A DNA stretch of 64,000 nucleotides from an uncultured Marinifilum sp. (GCF_963677195.1 NZ_OY781918.1:3026923-3090922), one strand, 5' to 3'; positions 18,527 to 28,371 are shown, counted from the stretch's first letter. The notes: a model not told the origin generated them from the letters alone. Numbers and translations: made by a program.

Positions 18527-19756
18527 ATGAAATTGAAAGGCATATTCTTATTAGTAGTTAGCATCTTTATTATGGATGCAGTTGCTATACCACCACTTCC
18601 TCCGGTTGGAAAGCGTTGGGTACGAAATGAGCAATTTTCAGATGAGTTCAATGGAAATTGTCTTGATCTAACAAAGTGGTACGATTATCATCCCAATTGG
18701 AAAGGAAGAGAGCCAGGTATTTTCTTGGCCTCCCAGGTTAATGTAGCAGATGGTTACATGACCATTCGTGGAGGCAAATTAGAAAAAGATACAGTAATTG
18801 GCTCACGAACGTTTAATATTGCTTGCGGAGCGGTTGTTTCCAGAACAACTGATGCGTGGTTTGGTTATTACGAGTGCAAGTTTAAGGCTGCTAAAACAAC
18901 CATGTCAACTACCTTTTGGTTATCGAGTAGAAGTCATTTCGATGGACCAGCAGATTGTAAAGATTCTTATGGATTGGAACTGGATATTCAGGAATGCATA
19001 GGTCGCGAGGGCGATTTTAAAGGAAAATGGTTTGCCAAAGGTATGCATGCGAATTCACATTTTTGGTATCGGGATTGTGAGAAGAAAAATAATGATTTAC
19101 GCGCCAAAGAGGTCAAATTTGAAACCGAAGAGTTCTGTTCCGATGCCTTTAATACCTATGGTGGCTGGTGGAAAGATGAAAGTACTGCAAGCTTTTATTT
19201 TAATAATAGCGAGGCAAAGGCAATGGAGTTTTATTCTGATATAAAGCAAAAGTCATTCGATCAAAAAATGGGTTTGAACATGGTTTCGGAAACTTATCCA
19301 TTCCCATGGATTGAATTGCCAAACGATGAAGAATTGGCCGATCCTGAAAAGAACATTTGTTATTACGATTGGGTACGTTCTTATGTATTGGTAGATGTTG
19401 ATGATTCCAATAAGGACGCCAATGTTGATACCAGTGTTAAACTATATAATGAGCAGGTTAATTTGAGTGAAGACTTAAGAGAATTAACATCTTCAAATAA
19501 TCTTGAAATTCCTATTACGTATATGGCTAACCAAGATCGTGAGATCTATTTGGAACTACGAAACGATAACAACAAGGTAGTGGCTAAAGGACATTTTACA
19601 GCTTACGCTGGATATGCAAACCTTCTTCATCAGCTAGAGCTAAAAAGAAAGCCAAAAGCAGGAAATTATACCCTTGTTGCAAGCATGAAACCCGTTGGCG
19701 GAGCAAACAATACTAACATTTCAACTGACAAAAGAATAGAACTTAAAATTCAATAA
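18527..19756 (+). CDS. GH16 beta-agarase/beta-porphyranase
   Basis: 409 aa with an N-terminal signal sequence (about residues 1-20). The catalytic jelly roll spans about 30-295 and carries the GH16 signature as ELDIQE: nucleophile E151, helper D153 and acid/base E156. The opening (PPLPPVGKRWVRNEQFSDEFNG, with WKGREPG soon after) is characteristic of agarase/porphyranase subfamilies rather than laminarinases. A beta-rich C-terminal domain (about 300-409) of unknown role follows. It is an endo-hydrolase cutting beta-1,4 bonds of agar-type galactan. It lies 18 bases after the GH3 gene and just before the second GH117. No sorting tag, so a periplasmic or envelope location is likely. Confidence 0.85.
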   Translation: MKLKGIFLLVVSIFIMDAVAIPPLPPVGKRWVRNEQFSDEFNGNCLDLTKWYDYHPNWKGREPGIFLASQVNVADGYMTIRGGKLEKDTVIGSRTFNIACGAVVSRTTDAWFGYYECKFKAAKTTMSTTFWLSSRSHFDGPADCKDSYGLELDIQECIGREGDFKGKWFAKGMHANSHFWYRDCEKKNNDLRAKEVKFETEEFCSDAFNTYGGWWKDESTASFYFNNSEAKAMEFYSDIKQKSFDQKMGLNMVSETYPFPWIELPNDEELADPEKNICYYDWVRSYVLVDVDDSNKDANVDTSVKLYNEQVNLSEDLRELTSSNNLEIPITYMANQDREIYLELRNDNNKVVAKGHFTAYAGYANLLHQLELKRKPKAGNYTLVASMKPVGGANNTNISTDKRIELKIQ

Positions 19757-19768
19757 AAATACTTGAGT

Positions 19769-21025
19769 ATGAGAACGATTATCATCCTATTATCTATTTT
19801 ATTTTTTTCTTGTGCTTCACATGTAGATGCAAAGGCACAACAGGGAGGATTTCCATATAAACTTCCAAAAAAGAAGCCAAATCGTGAGATGAGTGCTGCA
19901 ATGGAACGTAATTACGATGCTTACTTGGCACCAACTCCGCAGGGCAATGAGTTGTATACACAATTTAAATACACTGAGTTGAAAGGATTTGATTACAACA
20001 ATCACAACGGGACTATTTCTCGACGTGATCCTTCAAAAGTTATTTTTGCAAATGGAAAGTATTACGTTTGGTACACCTATCGAAATACGCCAACACCTCC
20101 ACAAGGAGCGGCCAAGTGTAATGATACCATTCCTTCCAGCGATTGGGATCTTTGCGAGATTTGGTATGCAACCAGCGAAGATGGTTTTACCTGGGAAGAA
20201 CAAGGAGTTGCTGTGCCTCGTCCTCCTAAACCAAATGTTGGTTGGAGATCTGTTTCTACAACAGATATTTTAGAGTGGAAAGGCAAATATTATTTGTACT
20301 ATCAGGGATTTATGGAAGCTAGTGGTAAACGTGGTGACGATTGCCCGGTTGCCGTTTCTTATTCCGATTCACCTGATGGACCATGGACACCTTACAATAA
20401 AATTGTAATTCCAAACGGAGCAGAAGGAGAGTGGGATCAGTACTCAATTCACGATCCGTATCCATTGGTATACAAAGGAAAAATATATTTGTACTACAAG
20501 TCAGATTCAAATGGACAGCCGAATTTGATACGAATGCAAGGGTTGGCGACTGCTGATAATCCATTAGGACCATTTACAAAGTGTCCGTTGAATCCGGTTA
20601 TCAACTCAGGACATGAAACAACGCTTTTCCCATTTAAGGATGGAATTGCAGCTTTGGTAATTCGTGATGGAAATGAGCACAATACCATTCAGTATGCCGA
20701 AGATGGAGTGAATTTTAACATCGCTTCAATTGTTTCGTTAATGCCGAATGCAGGTGGCCCTTTTATTCCAGATGCTTTTACCGATACAAAAGATGGTAGA
20801 GGAATTACTTGGGGAATTTCGCATTTAACAACTGTTACAACTTGGAAAGAAAATCATGCTATATTGTTGCGTTTCGATTGCGATTTAAGTCAGGATGTAG
20901 ATGATAAATGGATGAAGCAGAATCATATTTACTACAAGCCAGAACATTATTACAAACATGCTTTGAATGCAAAACAGAAAGCTCGTATTCTTGAAGAGAG
21001 TAAAGAATTGAGAAAGAAGAAATAA
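19769..21025 (+). CDS. GH117 alpha-1,3-(3,6-anhydro)-L-galactosidase (copy B)
   Basis: 418 aa from the ATG at 19769 (a TTG two codons earlier is less likely). The signal region (ILFFSC..VDAKAQ) could be read as a lipoprotein (Cys15) or as a signal peptidase I site. GH117 motifs are D87 in RRDPS, D229 in SIHDP and H282-E283 in NSGHE. Outside these motifs it differs strongly from copy A, for example in the loop between the first two blades (TPTPPQGAAKCND versus VGPTQGFGGD). GH117 contains clades of differing activity, so the two copies may take different ends or substituted sugars. Last gene of the cluster, followed by a terminator. Confidence 0.88.
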   Translation: MRTIIILLSILFFSCASHVDAKAQQGGFPYKLPKKKPNREMSAAMERNYDAYLAPTPQGNELYTQFKYTELKGFDYNNHNGTISRRDPSKVIFANGKYYVWYTYRNTPTPPQGAAKCNDTIPSSDWDLCEIWYATSEDGFTWEEQGVAVPRPPKPNVGWRSVSTTDILEWKGKYYLYYQGFMEASGKRGDDCPVAVSYSDSPDGPWTPYNKIVIPNGAEGEWDQYSIHDPYPLVYKGKIYLYYKSDSNGQPNLIRMQGLATADNPLGPFTKCPLNPVINSGHETTLFPFKDGIAALVIRDGNEHNTIQYAEDGVNFNIASIVSLMPNAGGPFIPDAFTDTKDGRGITWGISHLTTVTTWKENHAILLRFDCDLSQDVDDKWMKQNHIYYKPEHYYKHALNAKQKARILEESKELRKKK

Positions 21026-21048
21026 ACTTTAGTAACTAAAATTATAAT

Positions 21049-21081
21049 AAAAGCGCAGATGCATTCGTATCTGCGCTTTTT
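21049..21081 (+). terminator. Terminator closing the galactanase cluster
   Basis: AAAAGCGCAGAT / ATCTGCGCTTTTT with an 8-base loop and T-run, 24 bases after the stop of copy B GH117. Confidence 0.85.
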
Positions 21082-21249
21082 AGGTTTGGAATAATATCAG
21101 ATACAATTAGGCTTAGTTTGTTTCGGATATATTTATAAGAGAGCTTAGAATAATGAAAAGAATTATTATATTTACTAACTAACAATTTAGTTATCGAAGA
21201 AGGAGTGAAATAGTATTCAAATTTTTGTAAGTAAATTCAAAAGGCTAAA

Positions 21250-22455
21250 ATGAAAAATGTATTTTTTGCGTTATTAATTGGTTTAATATTTTTTTCTTGT
21301 CAACAAACAAAGAATTCAGCTCCTAATAGCTTTGTTTTACCTGACAATGCAATACCAATTACCTATCGGGGGCATATTTATATCGAAGGTATCGTAGATA
21401 GTATTCCAGGTATGTATGTGTTCGATACAGGAGCATCTAACTTTTATTTTGATAGTATATTTTATCATGAAAATTCTTATTCATATCAAAATGTAATTTC
21501 TGGAATTCTACCTGGTGCTGGTACAAAACCACAGCATGTAAAGGTGATTATGGATTCTGTAAGTATTGATTTTAGAGGAGATAATTATAAAACAAAGATT
21601 GTTCCTGTTCTAAAACTTAAACCCATATTAGGCGATTTTGCAGATGGAATTTTAGGAATGGAATATTTTTATAAATCAGTATTGAAAATTGATTATCAAA
21701 ATGAATATATGAGCCTTAATAATTCTGTTGATTCTATTGATGTTTCAGGCTATAAAAAGGTAAAGCTTTCAATGATTGATAATCGAATAAATATGGATGT
21801 GAGTGTGAAAATTTCCGATTCTTTGGTGATTAAGGGGAAATATTTAATCGATTTAGGTTGTGGAGGTAGTATTGTATTTACGAATTCTACTGCAGAAAAA
21901 TATAAATTACATGAATTCATAAAGAATAAAGTTGCCTATTATACGAAATATGGAGGTATCGGTGGTGAATCAATGAGTTACTATTTTAAAGCTTTAGGCG
22001 TAAATATTGGTGATTATGATCTAAAAGATGTTACCATGGAGTATAGTATAGATAAAAGTGGAGCATTATCTGAACAAGATTATTTAGGCTTATTGGGAAA
22101 TGATATTCTAGAGAAATTTGATATTATAATTGATTTTCCAAATTTGAATTTATACCTCAAACCTAATAAAAAAAATTTTGAGAAATTTGAATTTTCACGT
22201 TTAAGCTTTAGATATGTAGACAGACAAAAAACAAAAAAAGCATGGATAGTTACCGGGCTATATAAAGGTGGAAATGCTGAAAAAGCTGGAGTATTAATAG
22301 ATGATAAAATTATTTCAATAAATACTAAGTCTATATTTGAAATTCCATATAAAGATCAAGCTACGTATTTCGATAACATTCAAAGGGTTAATTTAGAAGT
22401 ATTAAGAGGTAATGTTAAGAAAAACATTTCTTTTGATTTGAATTTTGTCTTATAA
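21250..22455 (+). CDS. Retropepsin-like aspartyl protease with PDZ domain, lipoprotein
   Basis: 401 aa. A lipoprotein signal (Cys17) is followed by two retropepsin-like halves. The first has a full active-site motif (FDTGAS, D59). The second reads LIDLGCGGS (D201), with Leu where Thr or Ser is usual. A PDZ domain covers about 315-395 (GNAEKAGVLIDDKIISINTKSI). Such periplasmic proteins are widespread in Bacteroidota and of largely unknown role; envelope protein processing is a reasonable guess. It is a single gene with its own terminator and no evident link to the galactanase cluster upstream. Confidence 0.8.
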   Translation: MKNVFFALLIGLIFFSCQQTKNSAPNSFVLPDNAIPITYRGHIYIEGIVDSIPGMYVFDTGASNFYFDSIFYHENSYSYQNVISGILPGAGTKPQHVKVIMDSVSIDFRGDNYKTKIVPVLKLKPILGDFADGILGMEYFYKSVLKIDYQNEYMSLNNSVDSIDVSGYKKVKLSMIDNRINMDVSVKISDSLVIKGKYLIDLGCGGSIVFTNSTAEKYKLHEFIKNKVAYYTKYGGIGGESMSYYFKALGVNIGDYDLKDVTMEYSIDKSGALSEQDYLGLLGNDILEKFDIIIDFPNLNLYLKPNKKNFEKFEFSRLSFRYVDRQKTKKAWIVTGLYKGGNAEKAGVLIDDKIISINTKSIFEIPYKDQATYFDNIQRVNLEVLRGNVKKNISFDLNFVL

Positions 22456-22525
22456 AATTAAAAATCATACCATGGGAATGTAGTTTGCTAGGTAGAAGAT
22501 ATTTTTAAGTTAGATCTTTAAATTC

Positions 22526-22562
22526 AAAGGCCATTACAATTCAATTTGCAATGGCCTTTCTG
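22526..22562 (+). terminator. Terminator after the protease gene
   Basis: AAAGGCCATT / AATGGCCTTT with a 14-base loop followed by TCTGG. Strong stem, short T-tract. Confidence 0.7.
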
Positions 22563-23158
22563 GTTTATTATTGCACTGCTTTGATCATTTATAATAGAGA
22601 TACAATAAATGAATATGGCTTTTTCACAAATAAAGAATAGGAGTTCTCTTAGCTATTTAATTACAGATCTTAGCTCATGATTTATGTATGGCCTTTTGGA
22701 GTATAATGGCATGTATTTTTTTATCAATCTTTTTTTAATCAAACTAAAGTTGAGCCGAACACATGATCTACTTATTTGAATAAGATTTCTAGTATTAAAC
22801 TTATTAATTTAAGAAAATAGTTTTTGTTAATCCTTCTTTTGTAGATTGTTATGCTTGTTGTCTTAGTTAAATGTGACATTTTTGATGATAGAAGCGATTT
22901 TTTAAATAGTGACTTTTTTTACAAAAATTTACGCTATACATAAGGGATCTCATTTCACGAATTTAAAAATACAATTATGTTATTACATCTACTTTGCTTA
23001 CTTGTGCTGTAGTAATTTGTTGGTGAGCATATTTCTTATATATATTGTATGAGCTATTCCTGTTATTCTGCATTTAGGATTAATTATATAAAAGTAAACA
23101 TAGTTGTATTCTTCCTGTTAATCATGTTGTTGCGTTAATTGTTTTTTGAAATAAAAAC

Positions 23159-23188
23159 TTTGTAAATGTTGTGGAAATTATATTTTTG
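23159..23188 (+). promoter_or_regulatory. Promoter of the acyltransferase gene
   Basis: TTTG at 23159-23162 and TATTTTTG at 23181-23188 (TAnnTTTG), 18 bases apart, fit the Bacteroidota primary sigma consensus. The ATG is 26 bases downstream. Confidence 0.6.
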
Positions 23189-23214
23189 AGTGCTCAAACA
23201 ATAGAGATTGGTAG

Positions 23215-23919
23215 ATGATTAGAAAGATAAAATATTTGTTTGCTCTCACTTCTAAAACGAGATTCCAAAGATACTTAAGAAACAAAGGTGTTAAAATGGG
23301 GCAGAATGTCAATTTTAAGAATAGAAAAACTATGGACATAGACCTTACAAAACCATACTTAATTGAAATTGGGGATAATGTTTTTTTTAATAAGTATTTT
23401 ACATTGTTAACACACGACGCTGTATCAAGGTTATATGCACATAAATACAACGATTATATGCCTCACTCTATCGGTAAGGTTATAATTGGTAATAATGTGG
23501 CTTTTGCAAGACAAGTAACCGTTTTAAAAGGAGTTACAATTGGCGATAATGTTTTTATTGGCCATGGTTCTCTCGTTGTAAATGATATTCCTTCTAACTG
23601 TATAGCTGTGGGCAGACCTGCGAAACCTGTTTGTTCTTTAGATGAATACTATGAAAAAGCAAAGAAAAATTATACCGAAGAGGTAAAGGAATATTATCAT
23701 AACGTTAAGAAAAAGAAAGAAGATGAGCCCACAATAGAAGATTTCAAAAACGAATATCATTTATTTGTGGACGGGAATAAGATTGATGAATATCTTAACT
23801 CTTTGGACAAGAAAACAAGAAGAAATACAATAAAACAAATGGGAAATTCTTATGAGAACTATAAAAAGAATCACATTGCAATGTTTAACAGTTTTGAAGA
23901 TATGATTGCTAATTTTTAA
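23215..23919 (+). CDS. Hexapeptide-repeat (left-handed beta-helix) acyltransferase
   Basis: 234 aa. The central part (about 30-145) has hexapeptide turns (IEIGDNVFFN, IGKVIIGNNVAFARQVTVLKGVTIGDNVFIGHGS) and ends with the family's AVGRPAKPV. The closest type is CatB/maltose O-acetyltransferase-like enzymes that acetylate sugars, often in surface polysaccharide synthesis. The C-terminal ~85 residues are charged and helical and are an extra part I do not recognise. Cytoplasmic. No polysaccharide synthesis genes lie next to it, so the acceptor is unknown. Confidence 0.8.
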   Translation: MIRKIKYLFALTSKTRFQRYLRNKGVKMGQNVNFKNRKTMDIDLTKPYLIEIGDNVFFNKYFTLLTHDAVSRLYAHKYNDYMPHSIGKVIIGNNVAFARQVTVLKGVTIGDNVFIGHGSLVVNDIPSNCIAVGRPAKPVCSLDEYYEKAKKNYTEEVKEYYHNVKKKKEDEPTIEDFKNEYHLFVDGNKIDEYLNSLDKKTRRNTIKQMGNSYENYKKNHIAMFNSFEDMIANF

Positions 23920-23958
23920 ATTAAGAATTAGCATTTCAATATAAATAGTTAGTGGCAG

Positions 23959-23966
23959 TATATTTG
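23959..23966 (+). promoter_or_regulatory. -7 box for the BvgS-like sensor kinase
   Basis: TATATTTG, an exact TAnnTTTG match, 48 bases before the ATG at 24015. No clear -33 element. Confidence 0.45.
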
Positions 23967-24014
23967 TATTTTTAAAAGTCAATAGCTAATTTTAAAGGAG
24001 ATAAGACTTCCTTT

Positions 24015-26087
24015 ATGAAATACATAATTTTATTGTTTCCAATATTCTTTTTGTTAAGCTGTGGTAAAAAAGAACAACTAAGTTTTTTAAATAAAGAGGA
24101 ACAAAAGTGGTTGTTGGAAAATGGTGATTCAATAAGAGTTGCCCAAGATCCATTATACGCACCTCTTGATTATCTTACTGGAAGTGGTAATATCGAAGGA
24201 ATTTCAAATGATTACCTTTCCATTATTGAACAAAAGCTGGATATTAAATTCTTAAAAATTCACAAAGAAAATTTATCTGCCAATCTTGCATTAATAAAAA
24301 ATAAACAGGTAGATATTGCTACCTCATTATCTAAAACGCCGGAGCGAAGTAAATACTTAATTTTTACCAAAGCTTATTTTGAATCACCGGTTGTTATTAT
24401 TAGTAATTCGGATAAGACTCTTAATGTAGAAGACCTTCATGATAAAAAAATTAGTGTAAGCTCAAATTTTGCTGCTCATGAGTACTTAAAAAGATCATTC
24501 CCAAATTTCGAATTAGATTTAGTTGTGGATGATAGAGAAGGTATAAAGAAAATTGTGTTTAACGAAACCGATGTAATGCTTATTGATTTAGCTTCAGCAT
24601 CATTTCACCTCGAAAATTTAGGAATTGTTAATCTTCATGTAGTAGGTAATATCGATTTAACCTATGAAATTGCAATGGGAGTTAGGAATGATCTTCCAAT
24701 TTTGCGCGATATCTTAGACAAAACAATTGCTTCGATTAGTAGAAAAGAGAAAAGTAAAATTAGAAAAGAATGGGTTTTTCTGGCAACTCGTGAGTTTTGG
24801 GAGCGCAGAAATTTTTGGTATTGGCTAGGAGCAATAGTGTTTGTGCTAAGTACGGTGTTTGTAATAAGCTTAGCATTTAATAAAAGGTTGAAAAGATTAA
24901 TAAGAAAAAGAACTGTCGAATTAAATAGGGAACTTTCTCAACGATTAATTGCAGAAACTTCTTTGCGTGAGAGTGAAACAAGATATAGAATAGTAGCAGA
25001 GCAAAGCGGACAAATTGTATATGATTATAATTTAAAGAATGATAGTATAATTTGGTCGGGAGATTTGGAAAACACCTTGGGTTTTACATTTGAAGAATAT
25101 AAATCGAAAAAAATAAAAGATTGGCAGAAGTTTATTCATCCTGATGATGAACAGAAAACAATTGATTTGCTGGATAAATCAATTGCCAATGGTAATTCTT
25201 CTTATGATTTAGTTTACAGATATAAGCGAAAAGATGCTTCTTATGTTCCTATTAACGATAAAGGTATTTTTCTTAAGGATTTTGAGGGTAATATTTATCG
25301 TATGTTGGGAATAATGAACGACATATCAAAACAAATTGAAAGAGAAGAACAACTTAAAGAAGCAAAAAAAAATGCGGAAAATGCCGATCGCTTAAAAACT
25401 CAGTTTCTATCAAATATGTCGCACGAAATAAGAACTCCAATGAATAGTATTATTGGATTTTCATCACTTTTAACTACACCTGAATTACCCAAGGAAAAGC
25501 AGGACAAGTACTGCGATTTAATACAGAAAAGTTCATCATATCTGCAAAATATTATTGATGATGTTATGGATTTTGCAATGATAGAAAGTGAACAGGTTAA
25601 TTTGTATGTTGAACAGGTAAGCTTAAAAGAAATTATCGATAATGTTTTGGATATATTTCGCAATAATGACGCAGTAAAAAATAATGCACTTGATTTAAAA
25701 TCAAAAATTGAACTTAAAGAATGCGAATATATCATCAGAACAGATGAAGTCCGCCTAAAACAAATCCTTATTAATTTAGTTGGAAATGCTTGCAAATTCA
25801 CTAAGAAAGGAAGTATTTTGGTTCAATGCTCAAAATCGGACGAGGGCTTCATTCTGTTTAAAGTTGAAGATACAGGAATTGGTATTCCCAAAGACCAAGT
25901 TCAAAGTATATTTGAACGTTTTTGTCAGGTTGAAAACAACAATGGATTAAATAATAGTGGTACCGGGTTAGGTTTATCCATCTCAAAAGGATATGTAGAA
26001 CTTTTAGGAGGCAAAATTTGGTGTGAATCTACCGAAGGAGTAGGAACAAGCTTCTTTTTTACTTTGTCTGTTGATGCTTCCAAATGA
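24015..26087 (+). CDS. Sensor histidine kinase with periplasmic SBP_bac_3 domain
   Basis: 690 aa. Lipoprotein-like signal (LLSC, Cys16), then a family-3 solute-binding domain (about 30-260; DSIRVAQDPLYAPLDY.. and DIATSLSKTPERSKYL), a membrane helix (about 268-288), a coiled stretch, a PAS domain (about 315-440), HisKA with phospho-acceptor H470 in NMSHEIRTP, and HATPase with DTGIGIP and GTGLGLSIS. The order is BvgS-like but without receiver or Hpt domains. It probably senses an amino acid or similar small ligand in the periplasm and passes phosphate to a response regulator encoded elsewhere; none lies next to it. Confidence 0.85.
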   Translation: MKYIILLFPIFFLLSCGKKEQLSFLNKEEQKWLLENGDSIRVAQDPLYAPLDYLTGSGNIEGISNDYLSIIEQKLDIKFLKIHKENLSANLALIKNKQVDIATSLSKTPERSKYLIFTKAYFESPVVIISNSDKTLNVEDLHDKKISVSSNFAAHEYLKRSFPNFELDLVVDDREGIKKIVFNETDVMLIDLASASFHLENLGIVNLHVVGNIDLTYEIAMGVRNDLPILRDILDKTIASISRKEKSKIRKEWVFLATREFWERRNFWYWLGAIVFVLSTVFVISLAFNKRLKRLIRKRTVELNRELSQRLIAETSLRESETRYRIVAEQSGQIVYDYNLKNDSIIWSGDLENTLGFTFEEYKSKKIKDWQKFIHPDDEQKTIDLLDKSIANGNSSYDLVYRYKRKDASYVPINDKGIFLKDFEGNIYRMLGIMNDISKQIEREEQLKEAKKNAENADRLKTQFLSNMSHEIRTPMNSIIGFSSLLTTPELPKEKQDKYCDLIQKSSSYLQNIIDDVMDFAMIESEQVNLYVEQVSLKEIIDNVLDIFRNNDAVKNNALDLKSKIELKECEYIIRTDEVRLKQILINLVGNACKFTKKGSILVQCSKSDEGFILFKVEDTGIGIPKDQVQSIFERFCQVENNNGLNNSGTGLGLSISKGYVELLGGKIWCESTEGVGTSFFFTLSVDASK

Positions 26088-26127
26088 TTTTTACTCTTTA
26101 GTCTCAAGAAAATTTCCATACTTTTCT

Positions 26128-26155
26128 TTTGCTATGAAAACTTACAGTATTTTTG
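26128..26155 (+). promoter_or_regulatory. Candidate promoter of purT
   Basis: TTTG at 26128-26131 and TATTTTTG at 26148-26155 with 16 bases between. The ATG follows 61 bases later. Confidence 0.45.
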
Positions 26156-26216
26156 CAATTCAAAATACTTAACAAGCGTTTAAGTAATCCATTTTATAAA
26201 TTGAAAGAAGTTTTTT

Positions 26217-27386
26217 ATGGTAAAGAAGATTTTACTGCTGGGTTCGGGAGAACTTGGGAAAGAGTTTGTAATTGCTGCTCAGCGTTTGGGGCAAGCAGTT
26301 ATTGCAGTTGATAGTTATGAAGGGGCACCTGCCATGCAAGTTGCTGATGATTTTGAAATTATTAATATGTTGGATGGCGATGCACTGGATGTAATTGTAG
26401 CCAAACATCAGCCAGATTTAATTGTACCTGAAATTGAGGCAATCCGTACCGAACGTTTCTACGATTACGAAAAACAGGGAATTCAAGTGGTGCCAAGTGC
26501 GAAAGCTGCAAACTTTACAATGGATAGAAGAGCAATTCGTGATCTTGCCGCTAAGGATTTGGGAATTCGTACTGCAAAATATTTGTATGCAAGTTCTTTA
26601 GAGGATATGTATAAAGTGGTTGAAGAGGTTGGTATGCCTTGTGTTGTAAAACCATTAATGTCTTCATCGGGAAAAGGACAGTCGGTAATAAAATGCTATG
26701 ATGATATTGCAAAAGCATGGGATATTGCAGGATCGAAAGGACGTGGCGATTCCGGTGATGTGATTGTTGAAGCATTCGTAAAGTTTACTTCAGAGATTAC
26801 CTTATTAACGGTAACACAAAAAGAGGGACCTACCTTATTCTGTCCACCAATAGGGCATGTTCAGGAGCGTGGCGATTATCAACAAAGCTGGCAACCAGCT
26901 TTAATTTCTGATGCGGATGTGAAAAAGGCGCAGGAAATGGCAGATAAAGTTACTGCTACACTTGGTGGCGCAGGAATCTGGGGAGTTGAATTCTTTATTT
27001 GCGAGGATGGAGTTGTATTTTCAGAATTATCTCCTCGTCCGCACGATACAGGAATGGTAACCCTTGCCGGAACACAGAATTTTAGTGAATTTGAATTGCA
27101 TTGTCGCGCTGTATTGGGTTTACCAATTCCCGAGATTACATTGGAAAGAGTAGGAGCCAGTGCAGTTATTTTAGCCGATAAAGAAGGTTCAAAACCTTAC
27201 TTTGAAGGTTTAGAGAAAGCTGCTATTTATTCAAAATCAGATTTGCGTTTATTTGGAAAGCCAACAACACGCCAATATAGAAGAATGGGAGTGACTTTGG
27301 CATACAATTCGGTTGATGCAGATGTTTTAAAATGTGTAGATAAGGCCAAAGAGATGGCTGCTCTTGTTACAGTAAAGAATCAATAA
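26217..27386 (+). CDS. purT: Formate-dependent phosphoribosylglycinamide formyltransferase (PurT)
   Basis: 389 aa, the family's normal length, ATP-grasp fold. The N-terminus ([31 protein letters not shown]) and the [25 protein letters not shown] metal/ATP-binding stretch are diagnostic. PurT makes formyl-GAR in purine synthesis from GAR, formate and ATP, replacing the folate-dependent PurN step. It sits tail to tail with the focA-pflA-pflB operon, which makes and moves formate. A functional link, fermentative formate feeding purine synthesis, is an attractive inference. Confidence 0.95.
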   Translation: MVKKILLLGSGELGKEFVIAAQRLGQAVIAVDSYEGAPAMQVADDFEIINMLDGDALDVIVAKHQPDLIVPEIEAIRTERFYDYEKQGIQVVPSAKAANFTMDRRAIRDLAAKDLGIRTAKYLYASSLEDMYKVVEEVGMPCVVKPLMSSSGKGQSVIKCYDDIAKAWDIAGSKGRGDSGDVIVEAFVKFTSEITLLTVTQKEGPTLFCPPIGHVQERGDYQQSWQPALISDADVKKAQEMADKVTATLGGAGIWGVEFFICEDGVVFSELSPRPHDTGMVTLAGTQNFSEFELHCRAVLGLPIPEITLERVGASAVILADKEGSKPYFEGLEKAAIYSKSDLRLFGKPTTRQYRRMGVTLAYNSVDADVLKCVDKAKEMAALVTVKNQ

Positions 27387-27405
27387 GATCTTATTTTAAT
27401 ATATG

Positions 27406-27441
27406 GAAAAAGGATGCTCGAGTGATCGAGTATCCTTTTTT
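27406..27441. terminator. Bidirectional terminator between purT and focA
   Basis: AAAAAGGATGCTCG / CGAGTATCCTTTTT around a 6-base loop with A- and T-runs on the two sides. Confidence 0.85.
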
Positions 27442-27493
27442 GTTTTTAATTTGGTGAATTACACCTAAAAAATAATTTTGTGCTAACTGCTAA

Positions 27494-28348
27494 CTATTTC
27501 TTATCGTAAACATACCAATAAGAAGTACCAACAAACAAAGCTCCACCAACAATATTACCAAGAGTGGCAGGGATTAAATTTTTCACAATAAAATCCATCC
27601 AAGTAATATCGGCACCATGGAAAATGGCAACAGGAATAAAAAACATATTGGCAACACAGTGTTCAAATCCCATTGCTACAAATGCCATAACTGGGAACCA
27701 AATACCCAAAATTTTTCCTGCTACATCTTTCGCAGCATAGGCTAGCCACATTGCTAGGGCAACCATCCAGTTACAGGCAATACCTTTTAAAAAGGTTTTG
27801 TAAAAAGGATTTGATGTTTTTGCAATGGCAATATTAATTGCAGAATCTACCGATGGAGAATTTAACAGTGCTCCGGTTAGGTATACCAAAAAGTAAGCAA
27901 CAATTAGGGAACCAAAAAAGTTTCCAACATAAACAATTCCCCAGTTTTTTAATGGCACTTTAAACGACATACGTTTAGATAATACCGAAGGAATAAAATA
28001 AGCTGTATTACCAGTAAATAATTCGGCTCCAGCTACAGCACAAAGAATTAATCCTAAAGGAAAAACCGCACCAAAAAAGAACTTTTGTAGACCCGGATTT
28101 GTTTGTGCAAGTCCAGGCATTGCACCTCCTACAATTAGTGCCAAAAGACTTCCCATTGCAATGTAACCTCCTGCTAGTATTGCAAGTACAAATACTTTTT
28201 TAATGGGTGTTTTTTCTTTCGATTCAGCAGTATGATTTATTACCTCAACAGTTTCCTTTGGAGAATTAAACCCATTTTGTTCTTTAATGCTTGTTTTAGA
28301 ATTTGGTTTACCAACCTTTATAATTTCATTAATATCCTGATACGACAT
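27494..28348 (-). CDS. focA: Formate/nitrite transporter family channel (FocA-like)
   Basis: 284 aa. A ~45-residue cytoplasmic N-terminal tail precedes six membrane helices. FNT features are visible: GGAMPGLAQTNPGLQKFFFGAVFPLGLI, AELFTGNTAYF, GIACNWMVALAMW and GFEHCVANMFFIP, the last carrying the conserved pore His. FNT proteins are pentameric inner-membrane channels for formate, nitrite or related anions. Position downstream of pflB and pflA points to formate. The gene is the last of the operon, 23 bases after pflA. Confidence 0.92.
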   Translation of the reverse strand: MSYQDINEIIKVGKPNSKTSIKEQNGFNSPKETVEVINHTAESKEKTPIKKVFVLAILAGGYIAMGSLLALIVGGAMPGLAQTNPGLQKFFFGAVFPLGLILCAVAGAELFTGNTAYFIPSVLSKRMSFKVPLKNWGIVYVGNFFGSLIVAYFLVYLTGALLNSPSVDSAINIAIAKTSNPFYKTFLKGIACNWMVALAMWLAYAAKDVAGKILGIWFPVMAFVAMGFEHCVANMFFIPVAIFHGADITWMDFIVKNLIPATLGNIVGGALFVGTSYWYVYDKK

Positions 28349-28371
28349 GAAAAAATATGGATTACTAATTA

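Larger units (their letters stand above)
22456..23214. other. Long intergenic region, terminator and promoter only
   Basis: About 760 bases, very AT-rich. It holds the terminator of the protease gene near its start and a promoter for the acyltransferase near its end. I see no convincing coding frame, tRNA or repeat between them. An unannotated small RNA cannot be excluded. Confidence 0.6.

Noticed and set aside
22563..23150. Hidden small gene or tRNA in the long spacer
   Set aside because: I found no cloverleaf, no conserved-looking frame and no repeat; composition is uniform AT-rich.
23996..24000. AGGAG upstream of the BvgS-like kinase as a Shine-Dalgarno
   Set aside because: It lies 14 bases before the ATG, too far for efficient pairing, unlike the CGGC gene site.
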